From: Lepidurus packardi
Taxonomy: Eukaryota > Arthropoda > Branchiopoda > Notostraca > Triopsidae
NCBI GenBank assembly: GCA_023053545.1
Contig: JAKZAN010000002.1
Location: 9,420,790 to 9,484,789 of the forward strand
Length of the DNA: 64,000 bases
Direction: 5' to 3'
Position 1 is the first letter of the stretch. Every line of letters starts with the position of its first letter. Shown in pieces: positions 34,795 to 46,264 of this stretch. A program made the position numbers and the translations under genes. The notes under the pieces were generated by a model. That model was not told the origin of the DNA and ran no database searches. It worked only from the letters and a program-made list of their open reading frames with translations.

Positions 34795-37700
34795 ATGCAA
34801 GCCAAAACAAATTTCCTACACGTCATTACACTAGTATTGCTGATTCAGTGCGTTTATGGTTACGGTAAGTTAGTTTGACACCATTTTTAAAATATTTAGT
34901 TCTGGTTGTTGTTACTATAGTAGTAACAAACCGAATTAGTGCTCAAGCTTTCAAAGGGAAGTTTTTATTAAGCTTAGTTTTTTCTTTTTCAATAAGTTTA
35001 ACTTTTATTTTCACATTTGATGACTTGCCAGTCCACGCTATAAAACTCGACTTTGACCTTCCCGACATGTCTAAGGGCTTTTGTTACGAAGCTCATGTCA
35101 ATGTAAAAGGAAATGCTTATTCTCTTCTAAGTTTATGAAAGGAACTCTGCAAGAATTTAAAGTCCGCATTGGGTTTCTCACAGATAAACACGAGTGCGAT
35201 CGTCCGTGTGTGGAAGGAGGATCGCGCAAGCTATGCCGGTACCATTTCAAGCTGGAGTATTATTTGACCTTAAGCAGGGCCTGTCGTAATTGCCCTTACA
35301 ATGCGACAGATTGTTACTTACCTCATTGTATCCCAGCCAATGGGGTAGAAAGAGGTGTGGCTGTCATCAATCGACAACTACCGGGACCAAGCATACAGGT
35401 AAACAACCTTATGGCATTACCATGTTACAGCAGTCCTCCAGTGTATTTTCTGTGCCATTTTGTACGAGTCATAGTCATGTGAATCATAATACCCTTGTTG
35501 CTCGAAGTGATTCAAAGACTCTAAGGAAAAATAATGGAATTACGGAACTCTATAGAATACCCAATGGGTAGATTTAATTCCTCACTACTGTACAGCAGTA
35601 TTTTTCTTCCTGTATATATCACCCTATATGCATATTGATTTTTTTAAATTGAAGTCCCTTGATGTTTAAAGTGTAGCAAGGATTATTCTGGGAAACGTTT
35701 GTTATTTTCTTGTTCGTGTTTTTCCTCTTTAAACAGGTTTGCCAAGGTGATGAAGTAGTAGTGGATGTGATGAACCACTTAGCTGGCGAGAGTAGTAGTT
35801 TGCATTGGCACGGATTGCACATGCTAGAAACGCCTTACATGGACGGGGTTCCGCATGTTACGCAATGTCCTATTCCGCCGCATACGACCTTTCGATACCG
35901 TTTCTGGGCTCGTGATCCGGGAACACATTTCTACCATTCCCACTCAGGTAAAGCTACGGACTTACACTAAACCTGACCTCAATTTTTAGCGAACGGCTTA
36001 ACCTTTAAACCACTTTCTCTGTCCCCTTCATTCTTTGGCTTCATTCGCCAACAGGTTTCCAGAGAGCTGATGGAGCCTATGGGCCTATTATTATTCGCCA
36101 AACCCGTGAAATGGACCCTCATGCAGATCTGTATGATCTAGACCTCGCAGAGCATGTAGTCATGATACAGGATTGGATGAGCGAGCTGGGTTTGGCCAAG
36201 TTCGTGGCGCACCATCATGATGATGGGGACAACAAACCGAGCAGTATGTTAATCAATGGCCATGGGAGATTTCACTTGCCCGAAAAGTACGAAGCCCCAG
36301 CTGGATTGATGCCTTTAGCGAGATTCGTAGTTGAACAAGTGAATTCTTAACTTTTTTTTTACCTTCTTATGCACATTAAAAAGCATTTGTTATCCTTCCA
36401 GGGGCACACATATCGGTTCAGGATCATTGGAACCGGTATTCTCAACTGTCCAGTACAAATGTCTATTGATAATCACACGGTATTGGTGATCGCAAGCGAT
36501 GGAAGTCCAATTAAGCCCGTTGAAGTGGATTCTTTGGTCATAAGCGCGGGAGAACGATTTGATTTTGTCTTCAATGCCAGTGCGGAAATAGACAATTATT
36601 GGATGAGATTTCACGGGCTCTTGGACTGCGCGTTTACAAAAACTTTCCAAGCGGCTGTTTTGCAGTACAAAGGAGTGGTAAATACCACTGGAGAGCCTGA
36701 AGGGATTTTGACGTATACAAACACCGTTCGGGATGGTAGAGTAAGAATATGCTTTTGAATATACACCCAGATTTTATCGTTATGACATTCTCCGTTTATG
36801 CCTTAGACCTTGAATCCCATGAATGTAGCTCCAGGAACTGAAGACGAAATTACTGTGGCGGAACTTAGTTCCTTAGACGAAACTGATGTATTGTTGGAAA
36901 AAAACCCGGATCATCAGTTTTACTTAGCGTATGATTTCAATCCAATTAATAACAAGAACTTCCATGACCCTTCACTTTATCCAATATTCGGAGGTAAGTA
37001 AAAATTTAATTATTGTTAGAAAAAAGTAATTAGTTAGATGAGAAGTAATTTATGGATGTGTTTAGTGGAAAAATCCCAAAGAACTTTTACGCCCCAGATC
37101 AACGATATCAGTATGCTAATGCCTCCGTTTCCTCCGCTTTCCCAACGAGATCAAATTACGCCGGATCTGTTTTGCAATGAATCCACAGTCTCCAATTGCA
37201 CGGAGGAGTATTGCAGTTGTCCTTATGTGCTCAACGTCGAGTTGAATTCTTTGGTCGAGTTATTCATTATAGACAAAGGTATTTTTAATTTTTGAAAATT
37301 ATTACGAACATTATTTTGTAATGTTAGGGGTCACTTTCGATGCCACGCATCCATTTCACCTTCACGGAGCTGCATTCCGGGTTGTAGCGATGGAACGCCT
37401 AGGCTCCACTACCACAGTGGAAGAAGTTAAAGCTCGTGATGCGAATGGCTTGATCAAACGTAAATATATTGGAGCGCCTATTAAAGACACCGTTTCGGTA
37501 CCTGATGGTGGTTATGTTATAGTGAGATTTCTTGCCAATAATCCAGGTATGTTTTCAGCCTTACGTAATTTAGGAGTGTTATAATCCTCGACGTTGAAAA
37601 TCTTAAAACCGTAACTTTGTGTAGGTTATTGGTTATTTCATTGCCACTTGTCGTTCCATATTGAAGTTGGAATGGGCTTGGTCTTTAAAGTAGGCGAGCA

Positions 37701-38031
37701 TTCGGATATGTTGCCTGTTCCTAAAGGTTTCCCGAAGTGTGGAAACTTTCTTCCGGACCTTGATGTTGATGAATCTTTCGAATGGATAAAGGAAGATGAG
37801 GAGCTGGGTAAGGATAATAGAATACCAGTTCATCGCATTCGTCATGGTCATGGTCAACATACCTATCACGACCCAAGCAATGAAATTCCTTTATTGAACC
37901 AAGAAGCGTTGGTTACAAGACCGGATAATTCAACGAACAACAACGTGCCAAAATCTGCGAGCTCTGTACTTTCCATACCGGTCTGGCTGCTAGTAATGGA
38001 AAGCTTGGTGTTATTTTCAAAGTCCAGGTGA
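34795..38031 (+). CDS. Laccase (multicopper oxidase), insect/crustacean type
   Basis: Nine exons: 34795-34864, 35142-35398, 35737-35947, 36055-36338, 36402-36740, 36807-36993, 37066-37278, 37328-37546 and 37625-38031 (2,187 nt, 728 residues). There is a signal peptide ([13 protein letters not shown]). The Cys-rich arthropod laccase region follows ([27 protein letters not shown]). All copper motifs are present: HWHG at 132-135, HFYHSHSG at 173-180, HPFHLHG at 528-534 and [12 protein letters not shown] at 599-610, the last with a Met axial ligand. The C-terminus is hydrophobic ([17 protein letters not shown]) and could be a GPI signal or anchor. The enzyme oxidises phenols with O2; laccase 2 does so in cuticle tanning. 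The exon 1-2 junction is uncertain: a possible cassette exon at 35033-35098 reads [17 protein letters not shown]. Confidence 0.93.
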
Positions 38032-40193
38032 TTGTTTAAAATGCCGGGATACCTACGTTTGAGTGTCAAAGATTAAAATGATTCAGTTTCATTTCTCGGT
38101 GTTTAGCAAAGAGGTCATTGTTCAAGGACCGAGTTGTGCCTTTTATAACCGAATGAGTATTATTTTTAAAGAAGACGAAATGAAAACGCTTAAGGTACGG
38201 TGTGGCTATCTTTGTTTTTCGATCTACAGTATTTTTACTAGCTGCATAAATAACATAGCATATAAGTTTCGAGGTGCGCATTTGGGAAGAATTGGAGGAT
38301 TTGGAATGCGACGACTTCTAATTCGTTACAGTATCGGATTCTTATATGTTCAGTTCGGTAAACTCCCTGTTGAGTGCTTTTCGTAAGATTATTTTTTCAA
38401 AGAACTTCTAAATTAAGTAAATGCACATCAATGAAAATGCAAAAAAAATCACAATCTAAAATCTGAAAAATGGCAGGTACTTGCTCGTTGGTAGGGATTT
38501 ACTCCCCCTTTCGGCTTTAAAGGGAAATTACCCTCTTTAGCCAGCCATGTTTTAACGCTAAAGGAATTGGGAGTGTTTTGTTTGTTGTTAAAACGGTAAT
38601 ACGCAGAAAAAATACGAATATTAATAATGATCACAGTGATTATAGAATAAAGAACTTTATAGCAGTTCTGTTTCGTTGTTATTATGAGAGAAAAAGCTAA
38701 TCCAACCCAGAAAAAAGCTCAGAATATATCCTTTCTTTTCGAAATTCTGGAATCTACTGTACCGTAAAATACATCGGTACATGTAAATGATCCGAGACAA
38801 CTGACAAGAACAGGACCGGTTACTATAGTAAGTCTACTCCGTTATTCTTAACAGATCTAGAACCAGGTATTAGAAATCACATACAGACAGTATGACAAGA
38901 TAAACAGTGACATTTAACGTGGGAAAGTGAGACTTTCGTCTTTGCCAATAAATTATTTGCAATCCAGTAATCAATCAATGTAAGCATTCGTAGAGCCTCC
39001 AAAAAAGGATTCTTTCAATCTCATGCTTCTATCTATTCCTGTCAAACAACCTTCTTTGTTTAGATTCCCCGTCTCTGCCCAATTTTGCCCACAGTTAATG
39101 GCTGAATTTTCCTTGAAATTTTGCCTGCTGAGATGTGCATCTTTTGTTGCTCTGTTAAAGGGTTTTCCAGAAACTAAGCCAACGTTTCAGTTTCGCTTCG
39201 CAGGTTCTAACAGAAACCAGATTGTGTTTGAAATAGCACAGACAATAGGTAACGTTTTTGTTTCTAAGGAACATGTAATGCAAATTAGGAGGATTTTGTT
39301 CTCTCCATCGGTTCCCAGAAAAAAACAGCGCATACTTTTACCACGTATAAAGTAATCAGCAATAGTTGAAGGAATTTCTCATGCTCCAGGTTGTTCATAC
39401 TGGCAAGTTAAGTCACTAAATAGGTCCACTCCATATGAATTACTTTTTCTAATCTGTTATGTTACTCTAAGAAAGAAAACTGTTTGCTAATCGCAGCTGT
39501 TTTCCTTCGAAATCGCAGGTATCCCCTGTTAGTCAAGTCTTGGGACAAAGTTATTTCTGTTGCAACACGTTGGACATTACTGTGAAAGTGCTGGGAGCAC
39601 ATACTAATTTAAGGTATACTTTGCTATATTTACGGGACGTTACGACCCTGATATCATCAGAGCTTATTTTCGTGTTGTACATGGTCTTGGCTTTATTCCA
39701 GAATATTTTACTCGCTACACTGCGAGGACATCTGGCTTGCCAGGAATAAAGTCACTTTATAATTAGGGAAATCGAGACTAATATAGCAGCAATTGAACTG
39801 CTACTCAAAGGAACACGTTTAACAGCCTGTAAATAAGGTACCGTACCTTCCTTACAGATAGATGTATCTGTAAGGAAGGTTAACAAATCCAGCAAGAATT
39901 TGTTTCAGCTAGCAAGCACTGATTTCGAAAGAGTAGCCTTCCAAGTATCGTTATCGTGCCAAGTCTTCTATTGTCCCGGCTGGTTTTGAAAATAATGGTG
40001 TGACTATGAGTATCACAATGCTTGAAACCTTATTTACGGACACGCTGACTCTGTGCTATGAATAATACTTCAGCTTGACGCGAATGAAATTTGAAAGAAG
40101 ACGTGGAATAGACACACTCCATTCATGAGCACATAACTAAATACAGAATACACTCGGGAATGTTTTAACCGCTATGTGTAGAACTCGGTTTCT
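38032..40193. other. Convergent intergenic region
   Basis: Between laccase and the first sulfotransferase. It holds a perfect 16-bp-stem hairpin at 39845-39880. The open frames at 38063-38386 and 39023-39355 have no recognisable features. Confidence 0.45.
39845..39880. repeat. Perfect inverted repeat (16-bp stem, 4-nt loop)
   Basis: The arm ACCTTCCTTACAGATA (39845-39860) is followed by GATG and its exact complement. The stem is too short for a canonical pre-miRNA. It is noncoding and of unknown role. Confidence 0.9.
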
Positions 40194-41567
40194 TTACAAC
40201 TGAAGCAAGAAAGTTAAATCAGTATTTGACAAATTACCTGCTATCCACTGGTCAACACGTTCATTCATAGTTTTGGAAAAATGGTTTTTCCAGTCTCCAC
40301 ATTCACCTTTTCGCATAAAGTGACCACTAGGATTCAAATATCCCATTTTCTTGCCTACTTCAGTATTAACTGCTGGATTCTCTTTAAAGTTTTTGAAACT
40401 CAGATGTTCCACTAAAGCTTCTACTTGTTTTTCTGTCAGAGATTTGTCCAGAAATAAAGCCAACCGTTGGATTTCACAGAGCAGATCCTAAAATGTAGTA
40501 AAACAGTTTTTACAAATTTTTCCTAAGCTGTTTTTATTTTATTGGATAATGTTCTACTGAATACCTTTTTCATGTCTTCATAAAACATGTAGTGCAAATT
40601 AGCATGGTCTCGCTTCTCCCAGGCTTCGAGAACGTGATGAAAGAAAGAACCGTAAACTGTTTCATCACGCATGAAGTAGTCTGCGAATTTCTCCATACTA
40701 ATGATACAGTCCTGGATTTTGATTAACTTGTGATGGTAGTAATAAGACGTAATAACATCCTTCGGATTCCGGGCCATGTACACTACTTTGGCCACATCGA
40801 GGAGATCAGGTGGAAGCAAGCGTAAAGGTAAATGTGTTTTGATTAAACGGGGAGATGGAAGATGTACCAAATCTTCAACTTTGAGCAGCTTTCTTCTTAT
40901 ATATTCGTTCCCGGGAGCGTTCATTCCAGGAAGTAAACTCACCCTAAATTTATTAAAACTTTTATCCTTTCTTTTAAGATTAACCATAACCATAAAAATA
41001 TTATACAAATTTAATAAAGGAAGAAAATTAGAGTAAATACAGAAAACTGGTCTGAACTGATATAAAATTAGTGGAAATTAATTTTTTCAAAATCTAAAAA
41101 AAATTGACAGTTGAAGAAGAATTTTAAAAAATAAACAAAAGTTTTAAGAATCGAAGACAAATTTCGAAAATTAATTACTTACTCCAAGAACGGAGAACGT
41201 AATTCGAGAGGTAATTTGGCTCCTATAAAGTCACAGTCAGTGCTAATTAGCCAAGCCATTTCTTGGGCCCAGGTTGTTCCTAATGATAATAACAAAAAAG
41301 TTTTACGTTTATAAAAGAGCGAGCGAGGATACATTAGCTTTTGATAGACTTGCCACATTTGGGAAAAGTGACGATCCAGACATCATCAGGTCTCACTTGC
41401 ATATTATAGATGCTGTCGGCTTTATCCCAGAATGCTGTTCCCATTAGAATACTTCCGGGCTCTCCGCGAACGAAATCTTCTTTATAATTTGGAAAATCAC
41501 GATTGATGGCTTCATTGCGAGAACTCTCCAAAGGAACTAACGTGACAGACAACCTTGCTTCAGCCAT
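40194..41567 (-). CDS. Cytosolic sulfotransferase SULT-A (intact)
   Basis: Four exons: 41354-41567, 41183-41279, 40565-40943 and 40194-40487 (214, 97, 379, 294 nt; 327 residues). PAPS-binding motifs: PKCGTTW at 69-75 (5'-phosphosulfate loop, Cys in place of the usual Ser), RNPKDVITS at 162-170 (3'-phosphate) and RKGECGDWKNHF at 289-300. The catalytic His is in IKTHLP, at about 141. No signal peptide is seen, so it should transfer sulfate from PAPS to small hydroxylated substrates in the cytosol; the substrate is unknown. Intron 1 starts with GC (TGTG|GCAAGT) where every readable paralogue has GT. No GT donor keeps the frame, so a GC-AG intron is needed. Confidence 0.93.
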
Positions 41568-42232
41568 TTCTTAAGAGAACAAAAAGGGTGTTTGTGTTTT
41601 ATTTTTCGAGACTTAAAATCTGCACTTTTCTTAACTGTGTTGTGTTTATAGTCCCATTGTCCGTATTGATTAGTTATCACAAGTCTCACTCTTCAATACG
41701 ACTGAGCAAAGTTTAGAGATAAAAGATCCAAGAGATCCGTTACTACGCAACCGATTTCGTATTGTGGTGGCCTAAGAAAAGACTCGGAGCGGTTTCGTTG
41801 CCTTATGTCGCGGTTTGAACAAACACCTGATTGAGATGTCGTTTTCTATTGCTAAACACACACACACAAGCAGACTGGAGCAACCGATCATATTCAAGAG
41901 TCTTTTGTTTTTTCTTCGCCACTTTATGAAAACTATACTGATGATTTTGGCGCGAATTTCGTAATTGTTCGCAAATTTGAATGATTTCTTCACTCAAATT
42001 ATCGTTTTCATTCATCCTAACACGTCTGAAAAAAAAACAATTATTGCAATTCGAATTTCGTGTTTATTGTTTCTTTTTACAGGTCTTGTTTTAAAGAACT
42101 CTTTAGAAGTAAATTTATCTCTCGCAATAAGGTTAATACGTTATTAGGAAATATCTTTGAGTGAAGTCGTATACCCTTAGGACATTGACAGTTTTTTTTT
42201 TTACAGTATGTACTACAGCAAACGTAAGACTA
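41568..42232. other. Spacer between SULT-A and SULT-B
   Basis: This is the SULT-A promoter side and SULT-B 3' flank. It includes a short ACACAC run near 41858. Nothing else was recognised. Confidence 0.5.
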
Positions 42233-44729
42233 TTATTGTAGACGGAAAGTTAGAGTCGTATTTGCCAAATTGTCTTCCATCCATTTATCGACGCGTTCGT
42301 TCAGACTCGGAGAAAAATGATTTTTCCAATCTCCTATTTCACCTTTCCGTATGAAATGACCGTCTTTATGGATAAACCCCGACTCTTTGTAGGCCTCGTT
42401 GTTAACTGCTGAATTTTCTTTGAAATTCTTGAAGGTAAGATGTTGCACCAAATCATCTTTTTGCTCGTGTGTCAAAGGCTTTCCCAGAAATGAAGCCAAT
42501 TTTTGAATTTCTCCTCTTAGATTCTAAAATGAACCAGAAATGCGTGTCGGTAAATGAATTTTGTTCGGTTATGTGAGGGAAATACCTTTTTCATCTCTTC
42601 ATAGAACATGAAATGCAAGTTAGGATGATCTTTCTTATTCCAGGCTTCTTTAACGTGTTGGAAGAAGGATCCGTAGACTATTTCGTCACGCATAAAGTAA
42701 TCAGCGAATAATTCTACGTCACCGATGCAGTTTTGGGCTTTCATTAACTGATGGTGATGGTAGAACGACGTAATTACATCTTTCGGATTTCTGGCTACAT
42801 AAACGACTTTGGCAACGTCCAGAAGGTCTGGCGGTAGTACAGAAAGCGGTAAGTGTGACTTGATCAAACGCGGAGATGACATCTTCTCAATGTCTTCAAC
42901 TGTAGTCAGCATTTTGCGGAACTCCTCTTTCCCTGGTCCACTCATTCCAGGAAGTAAAGTCATTCTATTTTATTATCCAATATTAGTCTATGTAAACAAG
43001 GCGATTCCAACAAGTTACTCCAAGTATGGAGAACGTTTGCCGAGAGGCACTTTGGCTCCTTCGAAATCACAGTCATTGCAAATTAGCCAAGTCATGTCTT
43101 GCGTCCACGTTGTTCCTATAGTATAACAAATTTCACACCGAATGAGTCGATAATTGTTTTAGCTTTATGAAATAATATGTCTGTTTTTTAGTAATATTTT
43201 TAATATATTTATTAATGTATCGCTTTTAATTGTTTAAAAAGCTGAACTTTTATTAGCTTCTATTTTTAATTTACAGTCGGCGCCGCTTATAGTGATCACG
43301 TTTGTCCAGCCAATTTTGATTCTTATAACCGAGCATCGGAAATATGTGTTTATATAGGTGGCAAATCTTTTAAATTTAACTTGTCGTAAGTTTCAATGAG
43401 TCGCAACTTCTCTTCTACATTTAAATCAACTCTTTTCTTGTTCGTCTCCATTTTTGTGCAACCACGCGTCCGAAACACAACTAACACTGCGCTTCTGAAG
43501 CCTAGTCCTAAACTTAGGTAGGTTCTCAACACGATATCCCTTCTAATTTACCTAGTCAGTTAAACGAACTGGTCATTCTGAATCGAATAACCTGCTCTTT
43601 AATTGACTAGGGAGTTTAGAGGGGATTCCCCCCTAAGCGTGTAGGCTGGAAATGCAACTTACCGCATTAGACAGGATTAGTCAAAACAACGTAAAAGCAA
43701 TGTCATTGGTCCATACGCAAAGTCCCTGTAGCTTTCACTATATACTCTGGTTTCGTTACTGTACTATACCTTCCAAAAAAAACGAGTATAGGGAAACCAC
43801 AGTGGTCTAATCCCCTACCCGTGGGATTAATTAAAGACTGCTTAACGAACCGATTTGTAGGTCTCCTGTCTAAAAACCAAACCGAAACGTATAGAAAGCG
43901 GAATCCGTTTTAACCCTGGGCTGTAGAAATTTATCGAAATACCACTATTTCTCATTCCAAGAATTTCTCCCTTTTTGTCTGATGTCAGATGAGGAGCCAT
44001 GTTTATTAGAAACTGACATGCAAGTGTGATATAGACTAGTAATATTACCTTTCACAAAAATAACCCCACCTCGGAGAAACTAGGATTCTACTTTCCTTAG
44101 TTTTGGTTTGGTTTTAGAGAGGAGCGGGTTCGACCGAGCAAATTTTAATTAATCCCACGGGTAAGGATTAGCCCGCTGTGGTTTCCCTATACTCGTTTTT
44201 TTTGGAAGGTATAGTACATGCGAAGATTCTTTTGAAATTGATTCTTATATACAAAAATGTGATTCTAACAACAGATGAAAATACCATGTATTTTATCATT
44301 TTGAATCGGTCCTTTAACATTTGATTCCTATAAGCGGCTGATTCTTTTAACCAGTGAGCACTATAAGCGACACCTACTCTTTTTAATTTTTATTCGCAAA
44401 TTATGTATACTTTATAACGGTTATTAGCTTTCACTATTCAATAGTTTCTTAGCTGTAAACTTTCTGTGAAGTTACTATATTTTTATAAGTTATAATCACT
44501 TGAAATACAACTTACCGCATTTGGGGTAAGTGACGATCCATACATCATCAGGTTTCACTTTCATGTTGTAGATTTTTTTGGCGTTATACCAGAATTCAGT
44601 ACCCATCAAAATACTTCCAGGTTCCCCCCGAACAAATGAGGCGTTATAATTAGGAAAATCGCGATTAATAGCGTCATTTCGCTCTCTTGGTATTGGAAGA
44701 AACTTGACTCGCTTCGTCAAATCCGACAT
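42233..44729 (-). CDS. Cytosolic sulfotransferase SULT-B (intact, transposon in intron 1)
   Basis: Exons 44516-44729, 43019-43115, 42586-42964 and 42233-42523 (214, 97, 379, 291 nt; 326 residues). It has TYPKCGTTW, the catalytic His in IKSHLP, ARNPKDVITS and RKGEIGDWKNHF. Exon phases equal those of SULT-A. Intron 1 is 1.4 kb, against about 60-75 bp in the sister genes, because it carries a pogo/Tigger-like element with a second element inside it. Splice sites around it are canonical (GTAAGT donor, TATAG acceptor), so the gene should still be functional. Confidence 0.92.
43274..44379 (-). mobile_element. Deleted pogo/Tigger-like DNA transposon
   Basis: The left end CAGTCGGCGCCGCTTATAGTG is matched in inverse orientation by the right end (AGTAGGTGTCGCTTATAGTG read from 44378 inward). 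The left flank is TA; the right TA is not intact. On the minus strand at about 43350-43451 a frame reads METNKKRVDLNVEEKLRLIE then YDKLNLKDLPPI and stops. This looks like the start of the CENP-B/Psq-type DNA-binding domain of pogo transposases. Nearly all the transposase is missing, so it cannot move by itself. Confidence 0.65.
43763..44215. mobile_element. MITE nested in the pogo-like element
   Basis: Terminal inverted repeats of about 70 bp run inward from both ends (CTATACCTTCCAAAAAAAAC, then GAGTATAGGGAAACCACAG and onwards to TACCCGTGGGATTAATTA). TA flanks both ends, as expected for the Tc1/mariner group. There is no coding capacity. Its position inside the larger element shows that it arrived later. 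Confidence 0.75.
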
Positions 44730-45108
44730 GTTTTAACTCTTCCTTGGTTAGTCACTTGGACAAATACAGACAAACTTAAGTTCTCAATTGAGCAGAGCTA
44801 GCACTTCTGAATGATAATGAGATAAGATATGCGTTTTATAGTTCTTGCCGTCTGAAGCGTTTTGTGTATTATTCAACCGATATCAGCGCTCAATGTCTCG
44901 AACAAGCGTATTTAATCTGCACATTTTCATTTCGTGCTCTTCGTGATAGATATGAAGCTACAGCACAGCTACAATTGAAGCTGTAGCTTGAATAAATGAA
45001 CTTTGATTTGAAATAAAGGATCATTTTAATCATCTTTGTGTAATAGCGGCTCAGTATTAGAAGCCATTTCAATCATCTCGCGTTTCTGCTGAAGTAAATA
45101 GAATATAA
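44730..45108. other. Spacer between SULT-B and SULT-C
   Basis: Short 5' flank of SULT-B and 3' flank of SULT-C. A 10-bp inverted pair AAGCTACAGC/GCTGTAGCTT occurs near 44952-44990. Nothing else was recognised. Confidence 0.5.
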
Positions 45109-46264
45109 TCATAACTCTTGACAAAAAGATAAAGTGGTATCAGCCAAGTTATCCGCAATCCATTGATCTAAACGGGCGTTCAAAGCAACTGCAAAATGGT
45201 TTTTCCAGTCTCCAGTTTCGCCTTTTCGAACGAAATGGCTGTCGGGGTTCCCGATACCAATTTCTTTCAAGAACTCCCCATTGACAGCTGGGTTTTCTTT
45301 GAATGTCTTGAAGCTAAGATGCTCCAGCAACGCATTCATCTGCTGTTCCGTAATACTTTTATTAAGAAAGGACGCCAATTTATGGATTTCGCTTCGCAGA
45401 TCCTAACGAATAAAAGAATTTTAAAAAATCAAGATTATCGAACAAGTTAGACGACTTATTCTTTGAACGCGTACTACTGTTGCGTACTACGATGTTATTA
45501 AAAATAAACACCTCGTCTATTTTACCTTCTTCATGTCTTCATAGAATATGTAATGTAAATTGGGATGATCTCGTTTCTCCCAAGCGTCTTTGGCATGATT
45601 GAAGAACGATCCGTACATGATATCGCCGCGCATAAAAAGTTCTGCAAACTGCTCCATAGTACCTTTGTACTCATCTTGTTTTATCAACTTGTGATGGTAG
45701 TAATAAGATGTAATAACATCTTTGGGGTTTCTGGTTACGTAGACAACTTTGGCCACCTCCAACAAATTCGGTGGGAGGAAATTAAAGGGTAAATGCGATT
45801 TAATATAACGAGGGGATGGCATCTTGTCTATTTCTTCGAAACTGGGCATAATTTTTATTGTTTCTTCTAGAATTGTAGCATCGGCTCCGATAATTATACT
45901 TGCTCTAGACATTTTGGTAAATAAGGTTGTAAATTTAACTACTTTATAACTTTAAATAGACTTCCTCTTCGCTCACTCCAAGTATGGGAAACGCTGTCCG
46001 AGAGCCACCTTGGCTGCTTCGAAATCGCAATTGTTGCTAATTAGCCAGGCCATCTCCTGTGTCCAAGTGGTTCCTAATATAAGAAACGTTTTTTTAATGA
46101 ATTCATTTTAGTTGGACACTTCAAAAACTTACCACATTTCGGAAAGGTAACGACCCAGGTATCATCTGGCCTTACTTTCATGTTATAAATTTTCTTGGCT
46201 GCGTCCCAGAACGTCTTACCCATTAAGAAGCCACCTGGATCACCGCGAATTAGGGTGCCCTTAA

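Noticed and set aside
34875-35138. Hydrophobic frame in laccase intron 1
   Set aside because: Most of it is AT-rich intron; only 35033-35098 is a possible cassette exon, reported as a finding instead.
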